Source: JBCBWG01 sp036804185
GTDB lineage: Bacteria; Pseudomonadota; Alphaproteobacteria; Rhizobiales; Hyphomicrobiaceae
Assembly (NCBI GenBank): GCA_050330095.1
Contig: JBHJOC010000082.1
Location: forward strand, 1 to 56,742
DNA: 56,742 nt
Direction: 5' to 3'
Shown: positions 1-8,412 of the stretch, piece after piece
How positions within the stretch are numbered: position 1 is the first letter of the stretch
Layout: every line of letters starts with the position of its first letter
Translations under genes and position numbers: made by a program
Notes under the pieces: generated by a model
What the model saw: only the letters and a program-made list of their open reading frames with translations
The model's database searches: none
Told to the model about the DNA's origin: nothing

Positions 1-693
1 GAACTGGCGGAGGCGGTCGGCCAGCCCCGGCTTGAATTCAGCTGGCGGGACTTCGATCACTGAGCCACAGTCCGAGCGCGCCAGCTTCAGGAATGCAGAC
101 GCGTATCTGGTTCTCAGTCCACGATACATCTCGTCGAAATCATTGTGGATCAGCGGAATGACGACGACATCTGGCCGGTACTTTAGGACTTCGACGCGCA
201 GCATGTGCAGATACTGGCTCAGCGGTGCGCCATCCATCCCAAACTGATACACCTCAGCCTCGCGGCCTTGTGCCCGAAGCGCGATCTCCAAGCGATGCGG
301 GACGTTGTGTTCGAGCTCGAGGAAGCCGCCGTGGACGTAGGAATCGCCGACGACGGCGACGCGGAGTACGTTCTCAGCGCGTTCGATGTCATAGCTCGGA
401 CGGGTCGCGTTCCAACCCTGGGCGTTGATCCGCACCGTCGTGCGTGAGCCATCCGGGTGGCGGAACACCGCGACTCGGTTGGGTTCATAGCGAACCACGC
501 TATCTATCGTGACGTTTGGCAGAAGATCGTCCGGGACGAGAATGGTCCGGAAAACGAGCAATTCGAGAGCCGTCAGCGTCATGGCAATCGAAGCGGCTGA
601 AAGCAGAAGCGCCCCGATGATCGATGTCAATCGCAACAGCATGTCAGCACCAAGCAGCCAAGCGTTTGGCTTCTGGCGCAAGCTGCGTGCCAT
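1..693 (-). CDS. SGNH/GDSL-hydrolase-like membrane-anchored protein, 3' end cut by window edge
   Basis: An open frame runs off the left edge, so the C-terminus is missing. The visible 231 codons begin with a hydrophobic anchor (LLRLTSIIGALLLSAASIAM) near residues 18-37. Near residue 115 comes the block RVAVVGDSYVHGG, which matches the GDS nucleophile block of SGNH hydrolases, followed by VVVIPLIHNDFDE. The family includes esterases and polysaccharide O-acetyl-modifying enzymes; the catalytic Asp/His block would lie outside the window. ATG at 693 gives a 17-residue basic N-terminus before the anchor; ATG at 642 is an alternative that starts at the anchor. It lies 60 bp downstream of the GNAT gene on the same strand. 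The family call rests on one motif plus topology; the substrate is unknown. Confidence 0.6.
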   Translation of the reverse strand, partial: MARSLRQKPNAWLLGADMLLRLTSIIGALLLSAASIAMTLTALELLVFRTILVPDDLLPNVTIDSVVRYEPNRVAVFRHPDGSRTTVRINAQGWNATRPSYDIERAENVLRVAVVGDSYVHGGFLELEHNVPHRLEIALRAQGREAEVYQFGMDGAPLSQYLHMLRVEVLKYRPDVVVIPLIHNDFDEMYRGLRTRYASAFLKLARSDCGSVIEVPPAEFKPGLADRLRQF

Positions 694-753
694 TCGGCCA
701 CAGCGCGAGGCTGGCCCCTCTTGGCCCTCGGGCGATGGGATGCGCTGCAGGCG

Positions 754-1239
754 TCAGCTGCGCAGATCGAGTTTGAAGCCTGCGTGAGTCGCCGCAAACC
801 CTAGCCCCTCGTAAAACCGGCGGGCATCCGTCCGCGCGAGGCTGGACGTCAACTGGACGACGCCGCAGCCCGCATCGCGAGCGATCGCAATGGAATCTTC
901 GATCAATTGCCGGCCAATACCAAGGCCCCTCAGGCGCGAGGCCACCCTGACGCCTTCGATCTGTGCGCGCCACCTGCCTCGTTGCGACAGGCCTGGAATG
1001 AAGCTCAACTGCAGGCAGCCAACGACCTCTTGCTGCAGATCGGGAGTGACGACAGCAACGCGAAGTCTCTGGTTCGGGTCACGATCGATTGCTGCAAACG
1101 CGGCCTGATATTCCGGCGCCGGCGGGTCGGACCGAACTTCTCGCTCACGTCCAAGAACATCGTCATGGAGCAGTCCGACGACGGCATGCAGATCCTCGGA
1201 TCGGGCGTCGCGAAAGGATAACGTGGTCAAGTCCAGCAT
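754..1239 (-). CDS. GNAT family N-acetyltransferase
   Basis: 161 aa, a single GNAT domain. The acetyl-CoA-binding motif A is visible as VASRLRGLGIGRQLIEDSI (R/Q-x-x-G-x-G/A, about residues 99-117), preceded by the beta-4 strand QIEGVRV. The C-terminal RRFYEGLGFAATHAGFKL is the usual motif B. Length is typical. ATG at 1239 has a GGAGGTT ribosome site about 9 nt upstream. It probably acetylates a small molecule or a protein N-terminus, but the substrate cannot be inferred. It follows ssb by about 125 bp on the same strand. Confidence 0.85.
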   Translation of the reverse strand: MLDLTTLSFRDARSEDLHAVVGLLHDDVLGREREVRSDPPAPEYQAAFAAIDRDPNQRLRVAVVTPDLQQEVVGCLQLSFIPGLSQRGRWRAQIEGVRVASRLRGLGIGRQLIEDSIAIARDAGCGVVQLTSSLARTDARRFYEGLGFAATHAGFKLDLRS

Positions 1240-1363
1240 CAGAGCTAACCTCCGCAGCCGCGCCGGGCCAGGATCCGATTTGATCCGATAGCGTCAAAGC
1301 CGACGTCGGACGCGGGTTTCGGCGTAGTCAGGCGACCGCGGGACCGACGGATTGCCCCCTCGA

Positions 1364-1897
1364 TCAGAACGGGATCTCGTCGTCCATCGGCTTGTCGAAA
1401 TCGGCCGGTGCCGCACCGCCGCGCCGCCCACCACCCGCGCCACCGCCATAGCTGCTGCGCTCGCCAGGCCCATCGAAATCGCTGCGGTCGCGCTCGCCGC
1501 CATAGCCACTCTGGCCGCCATCACTCATTCCGCTCGAGGCGCCTTCGCGACCATCCAGCATTGTCAGCGTGCCATTGTAGTTCTGCAGAACGACCTCAGT
1601 CGAATAACGCTCCTGGCCGGACTGATCCTGCCATTTCCGCGTCTGCAACTGGCCCTCGATGTAGACCTTCGACCCCTTGCGCAAGTATTGCTCGGCAACC
1701 TTGCAAAGCCCTTCGTTGAAAATGACGACCCGGTGCCACTCGGTTTTCTCGCGACGCTCGCCCGAGTTTCGATCGCGCCAACTCTCACTCGTGGCAACGT
1801 TGAGGTTGCAGATCGGCCGGCCGTCCTGCGTGCGCCGAACTTCCGGGTCACGGCCGAGATTGCCGACGAGGATCACCTTGTTCACAGAACCAGCCAT
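1364..1897 (-). CDS. ssb: single-stranded DNA-binding protein
   Basis: 177 aa. An N-terminal OB fold (about residues 1-110) begins MAGSVNKVILVGNLGRDPEV and contains the conserved W-R-D, TEWHRVV and YLRKGSKVYIEGQL blocks. A Gly-rich disordered linker follows. The acidic tip MDDEIPF at the extreme C-terminus docks partner proteins of replication, recombination and repair. The frame is open further upstream to 2035, but ATG 1897 has an AGAGAGG ribosome site and the canonical N-terminus, so the longer start is rejected. I found no GTTC-N7-GTTC LexA box in the upstream interval. The upstream space carries repeat units A1 and B1. Confidence 0.96.
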   Translation of the reverse strand: MAGSVNKVILVGNLGRDPEVRRTQDGRPICNLNVATSESWRDRNSGERREKTEWHRVVIFNEGLCKVAEQYLRKGSKVYIEGQLQTRKWQDQSGQERYSTEVVLQNYNGTLTMLDGREGASSGMSDGGQSGYGGERDRSDFDGPGERSSYGGGAGGGRRGGAAPADFDKPMDDEIPF

Positions 1898-2208
1898 GGA
1901 CCGACCTCTCTTTCTGACACTTCTCTGGACCTTGCAGCAGCGGGACGCGAATGTCAGGTCCAGAACGTGGCGCAAGCGCCTCTGTTGATAAACCGACTCG
2001 AACGCGTTGCTCGCACACCCCGACGCATTGCCCACAGATCAGGCATTCCATCGATTCCAATCCTGGCGCATCGAGACACGCGCATCCAGAACCAGGAACC
2101 TGCCAACGGTCGAGTGCGCGCAACGCCGTCATTGCGCCGGGCCCCTCTAGTTGTGCCACCTCAAGAGGTTGTTCCTTGCTAGGCCGAGGCGGCTGATGGG
2201 TTGCTATT

Positions 2209-2263
2209 GTCACCAACGCTTGGCAGGCGAGACTGCAGAAGGTGGGGACCAAGCGTGAGTGAC
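2209..2263 (+). repeat. structured repeat unit A, copy A1
   Basis: Hairpin with arms GTCACCAACGCTTGG (2209-2223) and CCAAGCGTGAGTGAC (2249-2263), 13 of 15 positions paired, and a 25-nt loop containing the CTGCAG core. It shares the loop and arms with the copies at 5007-5069 and 28708-28780. Its right end, GCGACACTAG, runs directly into repeat B1, sharing the CTAG. Confidence 0.8.
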
Positions 2264-2271
2264 GCGACACT

Positions 2272-2435
2272 AGGACCTGCTTTACGCAGTTCGTCTGTCA
2301 CCCTCGTCAGGCGCCGAACCGAACGTCAGAAAGCAAAGTGGATTAGCAACGTATTGGATCTCGTCCCGCTTTTCGATCAAAGGTCCCTGGAAGGCGGGTG
2401 TTGCGGATGGTGCAGGGACTTCTGATGGCGGGACT
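2272..2435 (+). repeat. structured repeat pair B, copy B1
   Basis: About 160 bp. A first hairpin (GCTTTACGCAGTTCGTC to GAACGTCAGAAAGC) is followed by a second hairpin (CCCGCTTTTCGATCA to CAGGGACTTCTGAT, then GGCGGG). It is homologous to copies at 5920, 8083, 10951 and 41730. It begins at the CTAG that ends unit A1. It occupies the space between the ssb upstream region and the 3' end of the pentapeptide-repeat gene. Confidence 0.8.
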
Positions 2436-2598
2436 GGGATATGATCTCCTCGCTCGAGACGCCACGAAAGCGAAACGGCACCCTCGCGTGACGCAGCGCC
2501 GGAATGTTCTGCTATTGTTCTAGCTCTTGCGCAGCGGTCGTTGCAAGCGCAATTCCTGCACGCTTACATTTTCCGGTGGTCGGACAGCATCTGCAGCG

Positions 2599-4650
2599 TC
2601 ATGGATCGCGCTCTGACAGCACCGAGAGGTCGAGCAAGAGGTCGGACCTGACGGACTGGCCTGGCATGCAAGACCCATTTGAAATCGCGCTGTAAATCTC
2701 GGCGACCGCACCTCGAAAGTTCTGGCCGCGCGCGCGCCTTGCGACGCCTGTTGCAACTGACCCATCGAGCCAACGGCGGCGACATGCGAGCTGCGCGAGG
2801 TAGCCCGTAAGGCCCGCGCGATAGGCCTGGTCGTCGACTGCGAACTGCTGCAAGCGCCTAAGCTCGCGCCAGATCAGAGCTTGATCGCTGTCGCGCCACG
2901 CTTCGGAACGCTGCACGTCAAGCAGGGGGCGCAAGCCGTCCCGCACCATTCCCCGCACCCGCTCATCGCCCATCGCATTGATCGTATTGGTCAGCGAGCG
3001 CTTTTCTGCGTCTGTCGGCGGCTCCATCGCCGCGAGCGAGAGATCACCGATCTCAACTGCGCCGCGCGTCGGCGGCGCCGTCATCCAGATGCCACTCCAT
3101 CTGAGGTCTGCTGCGCGCAGATTCGCACCGGTCAGGTCTGCGCCGTGCAGCCGAGCCCGCTGGAGGTCTGCGCCCTCGAGGTCCGCGTCACGCAGGACCG
3201 CGGTCTGAAGTTGGGCGTGCGCGAGGATCGCACCCTGCAAGGAGGCGCTCGAGAGGTCAGCGAACTGGAGTTGTGCGCCCGTCAGGTCTGCCCCCATCAG
3301 CGAGGCAATTAGAAAATTCGCACCTTGGGCTTTGACCCCTCCGGTTAGGTCTGCGCGATGGAGCTTGGCCGAGGAAAAGTTCGCACCTGCCAGCAAAGAA
3401 TACGTCATGGTGGCATCGCTGAGGTTGGCTTCCTCGAGCTTCGACCCTCGCAAATCGACGCCGACGAACCGACCGCCGGTCAAGTTCGCGCGGCTGAAAT
3501 CCGCGTTCCGTGCGCTTGCGCAGCGCGCCGCTTCGCGATCGTCGGTTAGAATGAGCAGCGTCACATCCGTGCACTGCAATCGAATACCGCGCAGATCGGT
3601 TCCAACGAGGCTCGCGCCATCGAGGTTTGCGCCTGTGAGGTCGGCTGACTGGAGATCGGACCGGTCGAGCCGGGCAAACCTCAAATCGCGGTCGCGAAGA
3701 TTGATGCTGGTTTCACCAACCCGCATACTGTCGGACCGAACGAGATCGGTATCGGTGACGATAAGGTTGCGGTGAAAGAGTCCGAACAGCGAACCGTCTG
3801 GCCGGGCTTCGAGAAACGGGATCACGAACCCGATGGCGATCGGGAACTCTCCGCCAGCGCTGGCAGAAGCCTCGGCGGCACGCGCGCGCTGCACAAGCCG
3901 GTCGAGTGGCTCACCCGGCACGGTGGCAACGAAGAACGAGAATATTGTGACGAGCGTGAACACGGACGTCGTCGAGAGAAACCCGAGCGGATGGTGGCGG
4001 ATGGTGCGAAACACCGCCGAGAAGAACGAGGGTTCTGCCCGAATTAGAAACACGCCGATCAGGAGCAACATCACGATGTCGACGACAAGCGCCAACCGGT
4101 GAACCCAGGTGGTCGTCACGTCGTGATAGGGCAGAAACTTGATTTGAATGAAAAGCAGCAGCAGGACCGGGATGATCACGAGCGTGAGCCAGCTCATGCC
4201 GTGCAGGAAAACGCTCAGCACCCAGCTGCGATGAGGCCCAGCGATCGCCTGGACGAAAAAGAAATTGTGCAGCTCCAGACGCAGCGGGTGGGTCCGCTTG
4301 ACCGTACTTTCAAGCTGCTGGACGGCGAAATCGAACTCCAGTGTTTTGCGCGACAGAAGCACCAACTGCGAGACGATTCCAAGGTGAAACAGCACGAGCA
4401 GGATCGGGGCGAACTGGAAAAACTGGAGCTGAGGGATCTCGATGCCAAAGATTGGCAGTTGAACTGGTTTTTCGAGCAGAAGGTCCTGATGGGTGACGCC
4501 TGCGACGGCGATCATCAAATAGGCCATCACGCCGAGAAAGATCAGCCAGCCCGTGTGAGCCATGTCACTCGAGCGGTTGACGGCATCGAGCAGCGAATAA
4601 GGGTTGACCGGCGTTTCAAACTCAGGATCGACTTGCGATACATCTGACAT
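2599..4650 (-). CDS. membrane-anchored pentapeptide-repeat protein
   Basis: 683 aa from ATG 4650 (MSDVSQVDPEF); the frame is open upstream to 4734, but the earlier residues look non-coding. About five hydrophobic segments occupy residues 34-243 (for example TGWLIFLGVMAYLMIAVAGV and LALVVDIVMLLLIGVFLI). From about residue 318 to 520 runs a long series of A(D/N)LXX pentapeptides, such as ADLTGANLDGASL and GADLQRARLHGADL, which form a right-handed quadrilateral beta-helix. An interruption near residues 360-385 contains three Cys. The roughly 150-residue C-terminus has no repeat. Such proteins act as scaffolds or protein mimics; no specific function can be assigned. It stands alone on its strand, flanked by structured repeats. 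Confidence 0.85.
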   Translation of the reverse strand: MSDVSQVDPEFETPVNPYSLLDAVNRSSDMAHTGWLIFLGVMAYLMIAVAGVTHQDLLLEKPVQLPIFGIEIPQLQFFQFAPILLVLFHLGIVSQLVLLSRKTLEFDFAVQQLESTVKRTHPLRLELHNFFFVQAIAGPHRSWVLSVFLHGMSWLTLVIIPVLLLLFIQIKFLPYHDVTTTWVHRLALVVDIVMLLLIGVFLIRAEPSFFSAVFRTIRHHPLGFLSTTSVFTLVTIFSFFVATVPGEPLDRLVQRARAAEASASAGGEFPIAIGFVIPFLEARPDGSLFGLFHRNLIVTDTDLVRSDSMRVGETSINLRDRDLRFARLDRSDLQSADLTGANLDGASLVGTDLRGIRLQCTDVTLLILTDDREAARCASARNADFSRANLTGGRFVGVDLRGSKLEEANLSDATMTYSLLAGANFSSAKLHRADLTGGVKAQGANFLIASLMGADLTGAQLQFADLSSASLQGAILAHAQLQTAVLRDADLEGADLQRARLHGADLTGANLRAADLRWSGIWMTAPPTRGAVEIGDLSLAAMEPPTDAEKRSLTNTINAMGDERVRGMVRDGLRPLLDVQRSEAWRDSDQALIWRELRRLQQFAVDDQAYRAGLTGYLAQLACRRRWLDGSVATGVARRARGQNFRGAVAEIYSAISNGSCMPGQSVRSDLLLDLSVLSERDP

Positions 4651-5006
4651 CAACTGCTTCCCGCATGCGATACCCGCCGCAGCGGGTATTCGCCCGACGC
4701 AGCTGAAGCTCACCTGAATGAGAGTGGAATGCACTGTCGCGTGGGATCATGCGATCCTGGTCGACGGCGTGTGCCACCCCGCAGAACTGGTGTCACCATC
4801 AGCCCGCAATGCCAAGGCCAGCGGCATTCCGCCGATGCACGCAAGCCCCGACCTAGGTCAGACTGTGGCTCGGCGATCACTGGCGCGGTAGTGTGTCGGG
4901 ACGACGGCGGATCGAGACGTCCGACCAGCGGAGCGCCGCATTGCCGGCATGGCAACACCGCTACAACTGGCACCGGGGCCTCACTACGCCATTACGAGCG
5001 CGAGTT
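4651..5006. other. intergenic spacer, no gene seen
   Basis: No frame with protein-like composition or a ribosome site was found on either strand between the start of the pentapeptide-repeat gene and repeat A2. The promoter of the pentapeptide-repeat gene should lie in its first part, but I cannot point to a convincing -35/-10 pair. Confidence 0.5.
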
Positions 5007-5069
5007 TTGCGTCACTCACGCTTGGTCCCCACCTGCTGCAGTCTCGCCTGCCAAGCGTGAGTGACGCAA
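5007..5069 (-). repeat. structured repeat unit A, copy A2 (perfect 19-bp inverted repeat)
   Basis: Arms TTGCGTCACTCACGCTTGG (5007-5025) and CCAAGCGTGAGTGACGCAA (5051-5069) pair without mismatch around a 25-nt loop carrying CTGCAG. The orientation is opposite to A1 and A3. It starts 9 bp beyond the SDR stop codon, so it could also act as a 3' end for that transcript, although no T-run follows. Confidence 0.85.
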
Positions 5070-5078
5070 CACCAGTCG

Positions 5079-5870
5079 TCAGCCGCCCATGATCGAGTAA
5101 CCGCCATCGACAGGGATCGCCGTTCCCGTCACGAAGTCAGACGCCCGAGAGGCAAGGAACACGCCGATTCCACCAAAATCGGCCGGCTCGCCCCAGCGTC
5201 CGGCGGGCGTACGCCCCGTCACGCGGTCGTGAAGCCCGTCGATGTCGCGTCGTGCGCCGCGAGTCAGGTCCGTGTCGATCCAGCCTGGAAGGATCGCGTT
5301 TGCCTGAATGTTGTCTTTAGCCCATGCAACGGCCAGCACACGCGTCAATTGCACGATCCCGCCTTTCGACGAGGCATAAGGTGCCGCAAAGGGCAAGCCG
5401 AGGATCGAGGCCATCGAGCCGATCGTGATGATCTTGCCCCCACCTTGGCGTTTCATGTGGGGGTAGACGGCCTGGGCACAGAGAAATGGTGCGGTCAGGT
5501 TGGTCTCGATGATCCTGTGCCACTCGTCAGGCGTGTAGTCCTGCGGCGCCTTACGGATGTTGATCCCGGCGTTCGCCACCAGGACGTCGACCCGACCGAA
5601 GGTGGCGACGGTGTTCTCGACCATCACATCGACTTGGGACCGCTCCGTCACGTCGGCTGCAACCGCGTGAACCTTTGCCCCCGGGGTCTCGCTGCAGAGT
5701 TCAGTCTTGGCACGCTCGAGCTTATCTGGGTCGCGGCCAGAGATGACAACACTCGCCCCGGCCCGCACGAGGCCACTTGCCATGCCGAGCCCGATACCGC
5801 CATTGCCACCCGTCACGATGGCGACAGTTCCCGAGAGGTCGAAAGGTGAAGTACCAGAAGGATGAACCAC
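5079..5870 (-). CDS. SDR family oxidoreductase
   Basis: 263 aa classical short-chain dehydrogenase. TGGNGGIG near residue 20 is the TGxxxGIG cofactor loop; NAGI is the NAG motif; the catalytic set is Ser in IGSMAS and YASSK (YxxxK). The C-terminal PVDGGYSIMGG is typical of the gluconate 5-dehydrogenase / glucose 1-dehydrogenase-like group. GTG at 5870 is chosen because GGAGG lies 6 nt upstream; the frame continues upstream into repeat B2 without protein-like sequence. The arrangement suggests a monocistronic gene. Substrate and NAD/NADP preference are not determined. Confidence 0.9.
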   Translation of the reverse strand: MVHPSGTSPFDLSGTVAIVTGGNGGIGLGMASGLVRAGASVVISGRDPDKLERAKTELCSETPGAKVHAVAADVTERSQVDVMVENTVATFGRVDVLVANAGINIRKAPQDYTPDEWHRIIETNLTAPFLCAQAVYPHMKRQGGGKIITIGSMASILGLPFAAPYASSKGGIVQLTRVLAVAWAKDNIQANAILPGWIDTDLTRGARRDIDGLHDRVTGRTPAGRWGEPADFGGIGVFLASRASDFVTGTAIPVDGGYSIMGG

Positions 5871-5919
5871 AGCGCGCCTCCAAGGGATCCGATGCCGAAC
5901 ACGTTTGTGCAGAGCCACT

Positions 5920-6089
5920 CTAGTACGCGCTTTCCGGAGTTCGTCTGTCACCCTCGTCAGGTGTCGAAACGAACTGCGGAAAGCAAAGGGTACGAGCAAG
6001 ACAATCCTTCTTGTACCGCTTTTTCGATCAGAAGTCCCTGGCAGGCGGGTGTTTCGGATGGTGCAAGGTTGTCTGATCGGCGGTACTTG
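5920..6089 (+). repeat. structured repeat pair B, copy B2 (best preserved)
   Basis: Hairpin 1 spans 5920-5996. Its ends are CTAGTAC and GTACGAG; the inner arms GCTTTCCGGAGTTCGT (5929-5944) and ACGAACTGCGGAAAGC (5969-5984) pair at 15 of 16 positions; an AAAG bulge sits on the 3' side. Hairpin 2 spans 6010-6089. Its ends are CTTGTACCGC and GCGGTACTTG, with a TTTTTC bulge on the 5' side. The two hairpins are inverted with respect to each other. It lies between the divergent SDR and YkgJ genes. Confidence 0.85.
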
Positions 6090-6303
6090 AAACGCGGCTC
6101 TTGTCAACGCAACCGCGCGCTCTGCATGGGTCACCTGAGCATCGCGCGTCGCGGCCCATCGCTGCGGTCGAATGGGCAGACGATGGAAGCCCCGCGCCGA
6201 AGTCAGCCGGCCGCGGCGCGCCAGAATCGGGTCACGCGGATCTGCGCGTGACGATGACCGATACGTCACGAGCGCCAACCCGCTGAATGTCGAGTGGACC
6301 ACG

Positions 6304-6693
6304 ATGAGCAGTCATGACGAGAGCGCCTATGATTGCAGCAACTGCCCCGGCTACTGCTGCTCCTACCCGGTCATCGCGGTCACTGACGAGGATCTGGCGC
6401 GTTTGGCCGAGCACTTCGGGCTCACGCTCGAGGTCGCGCGGCGCAAGTTCACCAAGAACGATCACGGTCAGACGCAGATCATGCGCCGCAAGTCAGACCC
6501 GATCTACGGTCGCATCTGCAGGTTCTTCGATACGCGAGCACGCAAGTGCACGGCGTATCTGGCCCGCCCTGCGATCTGCCGAACCTTCCCGGGCGAAGGT
6601 CGCTGCGGCTATTACGATTTCCTGTCATTCGAGCGCCAGTCGCAGGGTGATCCTGACCATATCGCCTTGACGAACTCTGGCAACTGGCGCTGA
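6304..6693 (+). CDS. YkgJ family cysteine-cluster protein
   Basis: 129 aa with two Cys-rich blocks: CSNCPGYCC near the N-terminus and ICRFFDTRARKCTAYLARP then ICRTFPGEGRCGYYDF. This is the pattern of the YkgJ/UPF0153 putative zinc- or iron-binding family (CxxCxxxCC). ATG 6304 (MSSHDESAYDC) is chosen; the frame extends upstream to 6172 but that part is Arg-rich and unlike coding sequence. The only upstream purine stretch is GAGTGGA. The function of the family is poorly defined; a metal cluster is inferred from the spacing of the cysteines. It is convergent with the MFS gene. Confidence 0.85.
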   Translation: MSSHDESAYDCSNCPGYCCSYPVIAVTDEDLARLAEHFGLTLEVARRKFTKNDHGQTQIMRRKSDPIYGRICRFFDTRARKCTAYLARPAICRTFPGEGRCGYYDFLSFERQSQGDPDHIALTNSGNWR

Positions 6694-6744
6694 GGCGGCT
6701 TGCTTCGTGCCGCTCGGGCCCCGGCCAACCGCACGCCCGCGACC

Positions 6745-7989
6745 TCACTTGCCGTCTGCCCGACGCCCCAACAACCGGGAAAGCAGGAGACCGCCACACA
6801 CCGCAGCAACAGCGGCAACGCTGAGTGTTGCCTGGACACCGATCGTGTCGAACGCCAGGGCGTAGAGGGGCGGGCCGGCCGCGTGGCCGAGGAAAAAGAA
6901 GAACGCGTGCAGGGCGACGGCCGAGCCGCGATGATGCGGCGCCAATTCGGTTGCCTGCGTCTGCAATGAATTATGGATAGCATAGAAACCAAAGCCCAGA
7001 ACGCCGAATGCTAAAGCTTCGGCCGGCCAGGGTGCCTGCAAGGCGATGCCCAGAAATCCGAAAGCCGCAAACGTGCCTCCGAACGTGATCAGCCTCAGCA
7101 TTCCGCCGAGACGGACCAGGACGCGCCTGACAACTGTCGTATACACAAGGCCGCCGATGCCGAGGCCTGCGATCACGAATCCGGCCTCGAACACGCCGCC
7201 GCGTCCGGTCTTCTCGAGCAGAATGGCGACGTAAGGCAGAATGCCGAAGATCAGCACGCCTTCGACGAACACGGCGATGAAGCACACCAGCGCCAGCGGA
7301 TTGGCAAAAACCTCGGCATAGTTCGACTTCAGACCTGAGATCGTGAACGGTTCACGCTGAACGTTGCGCGGCTTCAGCGAAAACATCGAAATCACGAATG
7401 CGATCGCCGAAATCAGCGCGCCGAGCCCGAGGGAATAGCGCCACCCGATCAGATCAGCGACGAGCCCCGAGCCGATGAGGCTGACGAACTGCGCCATCAG
7501 CATTGCACTGAGTATCTTTGACAGCGCGACCTGCCTCTGGTCGTAGGCGACTCGATCGCCGACCATTGCGAGTGCGACGGGGATAATGGCGCCGCCCGCG
7601 AGCCCGCCGAGCGCACGCACGACCACCATAGTCTCGAAGTCTGGCGCGATCGCCGTGAGAGCAAGGCAGACCGTGAGCACCCCGAGCCCAGCTTTGATCA
7701 CCCGGACCTTGCCGATTGAATCGCCCAGGGGGCCGAGGATCGGCTGGCCGAGGGCGTAGGGAAACGTGAACGCGGAGACGAGCAGCGCTGCAACGGCCGG
7801 CTCAACCATGAAGGCGCGGGCAATGTCCGGAATGATTGGGTCGATGAGCCGGATCGAGATGGCGCCGGCGAAACACGCGATTGAAAGGGCGAGGATGAGC
7901 GGCAAAGGGTATGTCCGGGACGGGAGCTGCGGTCCGACGGACCATGACCACCCCGCGCGATCTTGCCTAGTCGACCGACCGCGCAGCAC
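6745..7989 (-). CDS. MFS transporter
   Basis: About 414 aa from GTG 7989, with about 12 hydrophobic segments. The loop 2-3 motif LGDSIGKVRV matches the MFS signature GxLxDRxGRR, and VRALGGLAGGAIIPVALAM resembles TM4-5 of drug or sugar efflux permeases of the AraJ/YdhP kind. It is likely an inner-membrane exporter, with no substrate evidence. The start is uncertain. No in-frame ATG precedes the first membrane helix (LPLILALSIACFAGAI); GTG at 7989 or 8016 and TTG at 7905 are possible. An ATG with a GGGG site at 7945 is in another frame. Repeat B3 lies just upstream. Confidence 0.85.
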   Translation of the reverse strand: MLRGRSTRQDRAGWSWSVGPQLPSRTYPLPLILALSIACFAGAISIRLIDPIIPDIARAFMVEPAVAALLVSAFTFPYALGQPILGPLGDSIGKVRVIKAGLGVLTVCLALTAIAPDFETMVVVRALGGLAGGAIIPVALAMVGDRVAYDQRQVALSKILSAMLMAQFVSLIGSGLVADLIGWRYSLGLGALISAIAFVISMFSLKPRNVQREPFTISGLKSNYAEVFANPLALVCFIAVFVEGVLIFGILPYVAILLEKTGRGGVFEAGFVIAGLGIGGLVYTTVVRRVLVRLGGMLRLITFGGTFAAFGFLGIALQAPWPAEALAFGVLGFGFYAIHNSLQTQATELAPHHRGSAVALHAFFFFLGHAAGPPLYALAFDTIGVQATLSVAAVAAVCGGLLLSRLLGRRADGK

Positions 7990-8082
7990 GTATCCATGGG
8001 GTGAGGCTTGCAGCACTTTTGTCCAGGCCGAACGCGGACCCGTCGTTGCCGCACCCTCAACCCTTCGGCGTGCGCCACACGG

Positions 8083-8247
8083 GTCACCGCTTTCCGGAGT
8101 TCGTCTGTCACCCTCGTCAAACGCCGAAGCGAACGTCAGCAAGCAAGGCTTACTAGCACCATAATGAATCTCTTGCCGCTTTTCGATCAGACGTCCCCGT
8201 CCGGCGCGTGCTGCGGAGGGTGCAGGGACTTCTGATCGGCGGTACTC
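8083..8247 (+). repeat. structured repeat pair B, copy B3
   Basis: Hairpin 1 starts CACCGCTTTCCGGAGTTCGT. Hairpin 2 runs from GCCGCTTTTCGATCAGACGT to CAGGGACTTCTGATCGGCGG and ends GGTACTCG. It aligns along its whole length with B2. It sits immediately upstream of the MFS gene, whose start is unclear. Confidence 0.85.
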
Positions 8248-8412
8248 GTGGCCCTCATGTCGCGCCCAAACGATAGACGGTCGCCACGATGCAGCGATTA
8301 TGGCGCGCGGGGCTGCAACGAATGTTGCTAGCTGTCGTTCATCGCCATACGGATGTCTCGTCCTGCGCGTTGGCACGGCTTTGGGTCACCGCTTTCGTGG
8401 CGTTGCCGGGAC

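Noticed and set aside
1848..2270. 140-codon minus-strand frame upstream of ssb
   Set aside because: It reads through repeat unit A1 and overlaps the ssb start; composition is not protein-like.
3772..4647. Plus-strand frames rich in Glu/Arg/Gln opposite the pentapeptide-repeat gene (also opposite nuoM and nuoL)
   Set aside because: Charged low-complexity products are typical antisense shadows of membrane-protein genes.
8008..8235. Similar short frames (FRSSSVTL...) at 2201, 5905, 8008 and 41745 that look like a conserved small protein
   Set aside because: The similarity comes from the structured repeat; frames differ between copies, start codons and ribosome sites are missing, and stem pairing explains the conservation.
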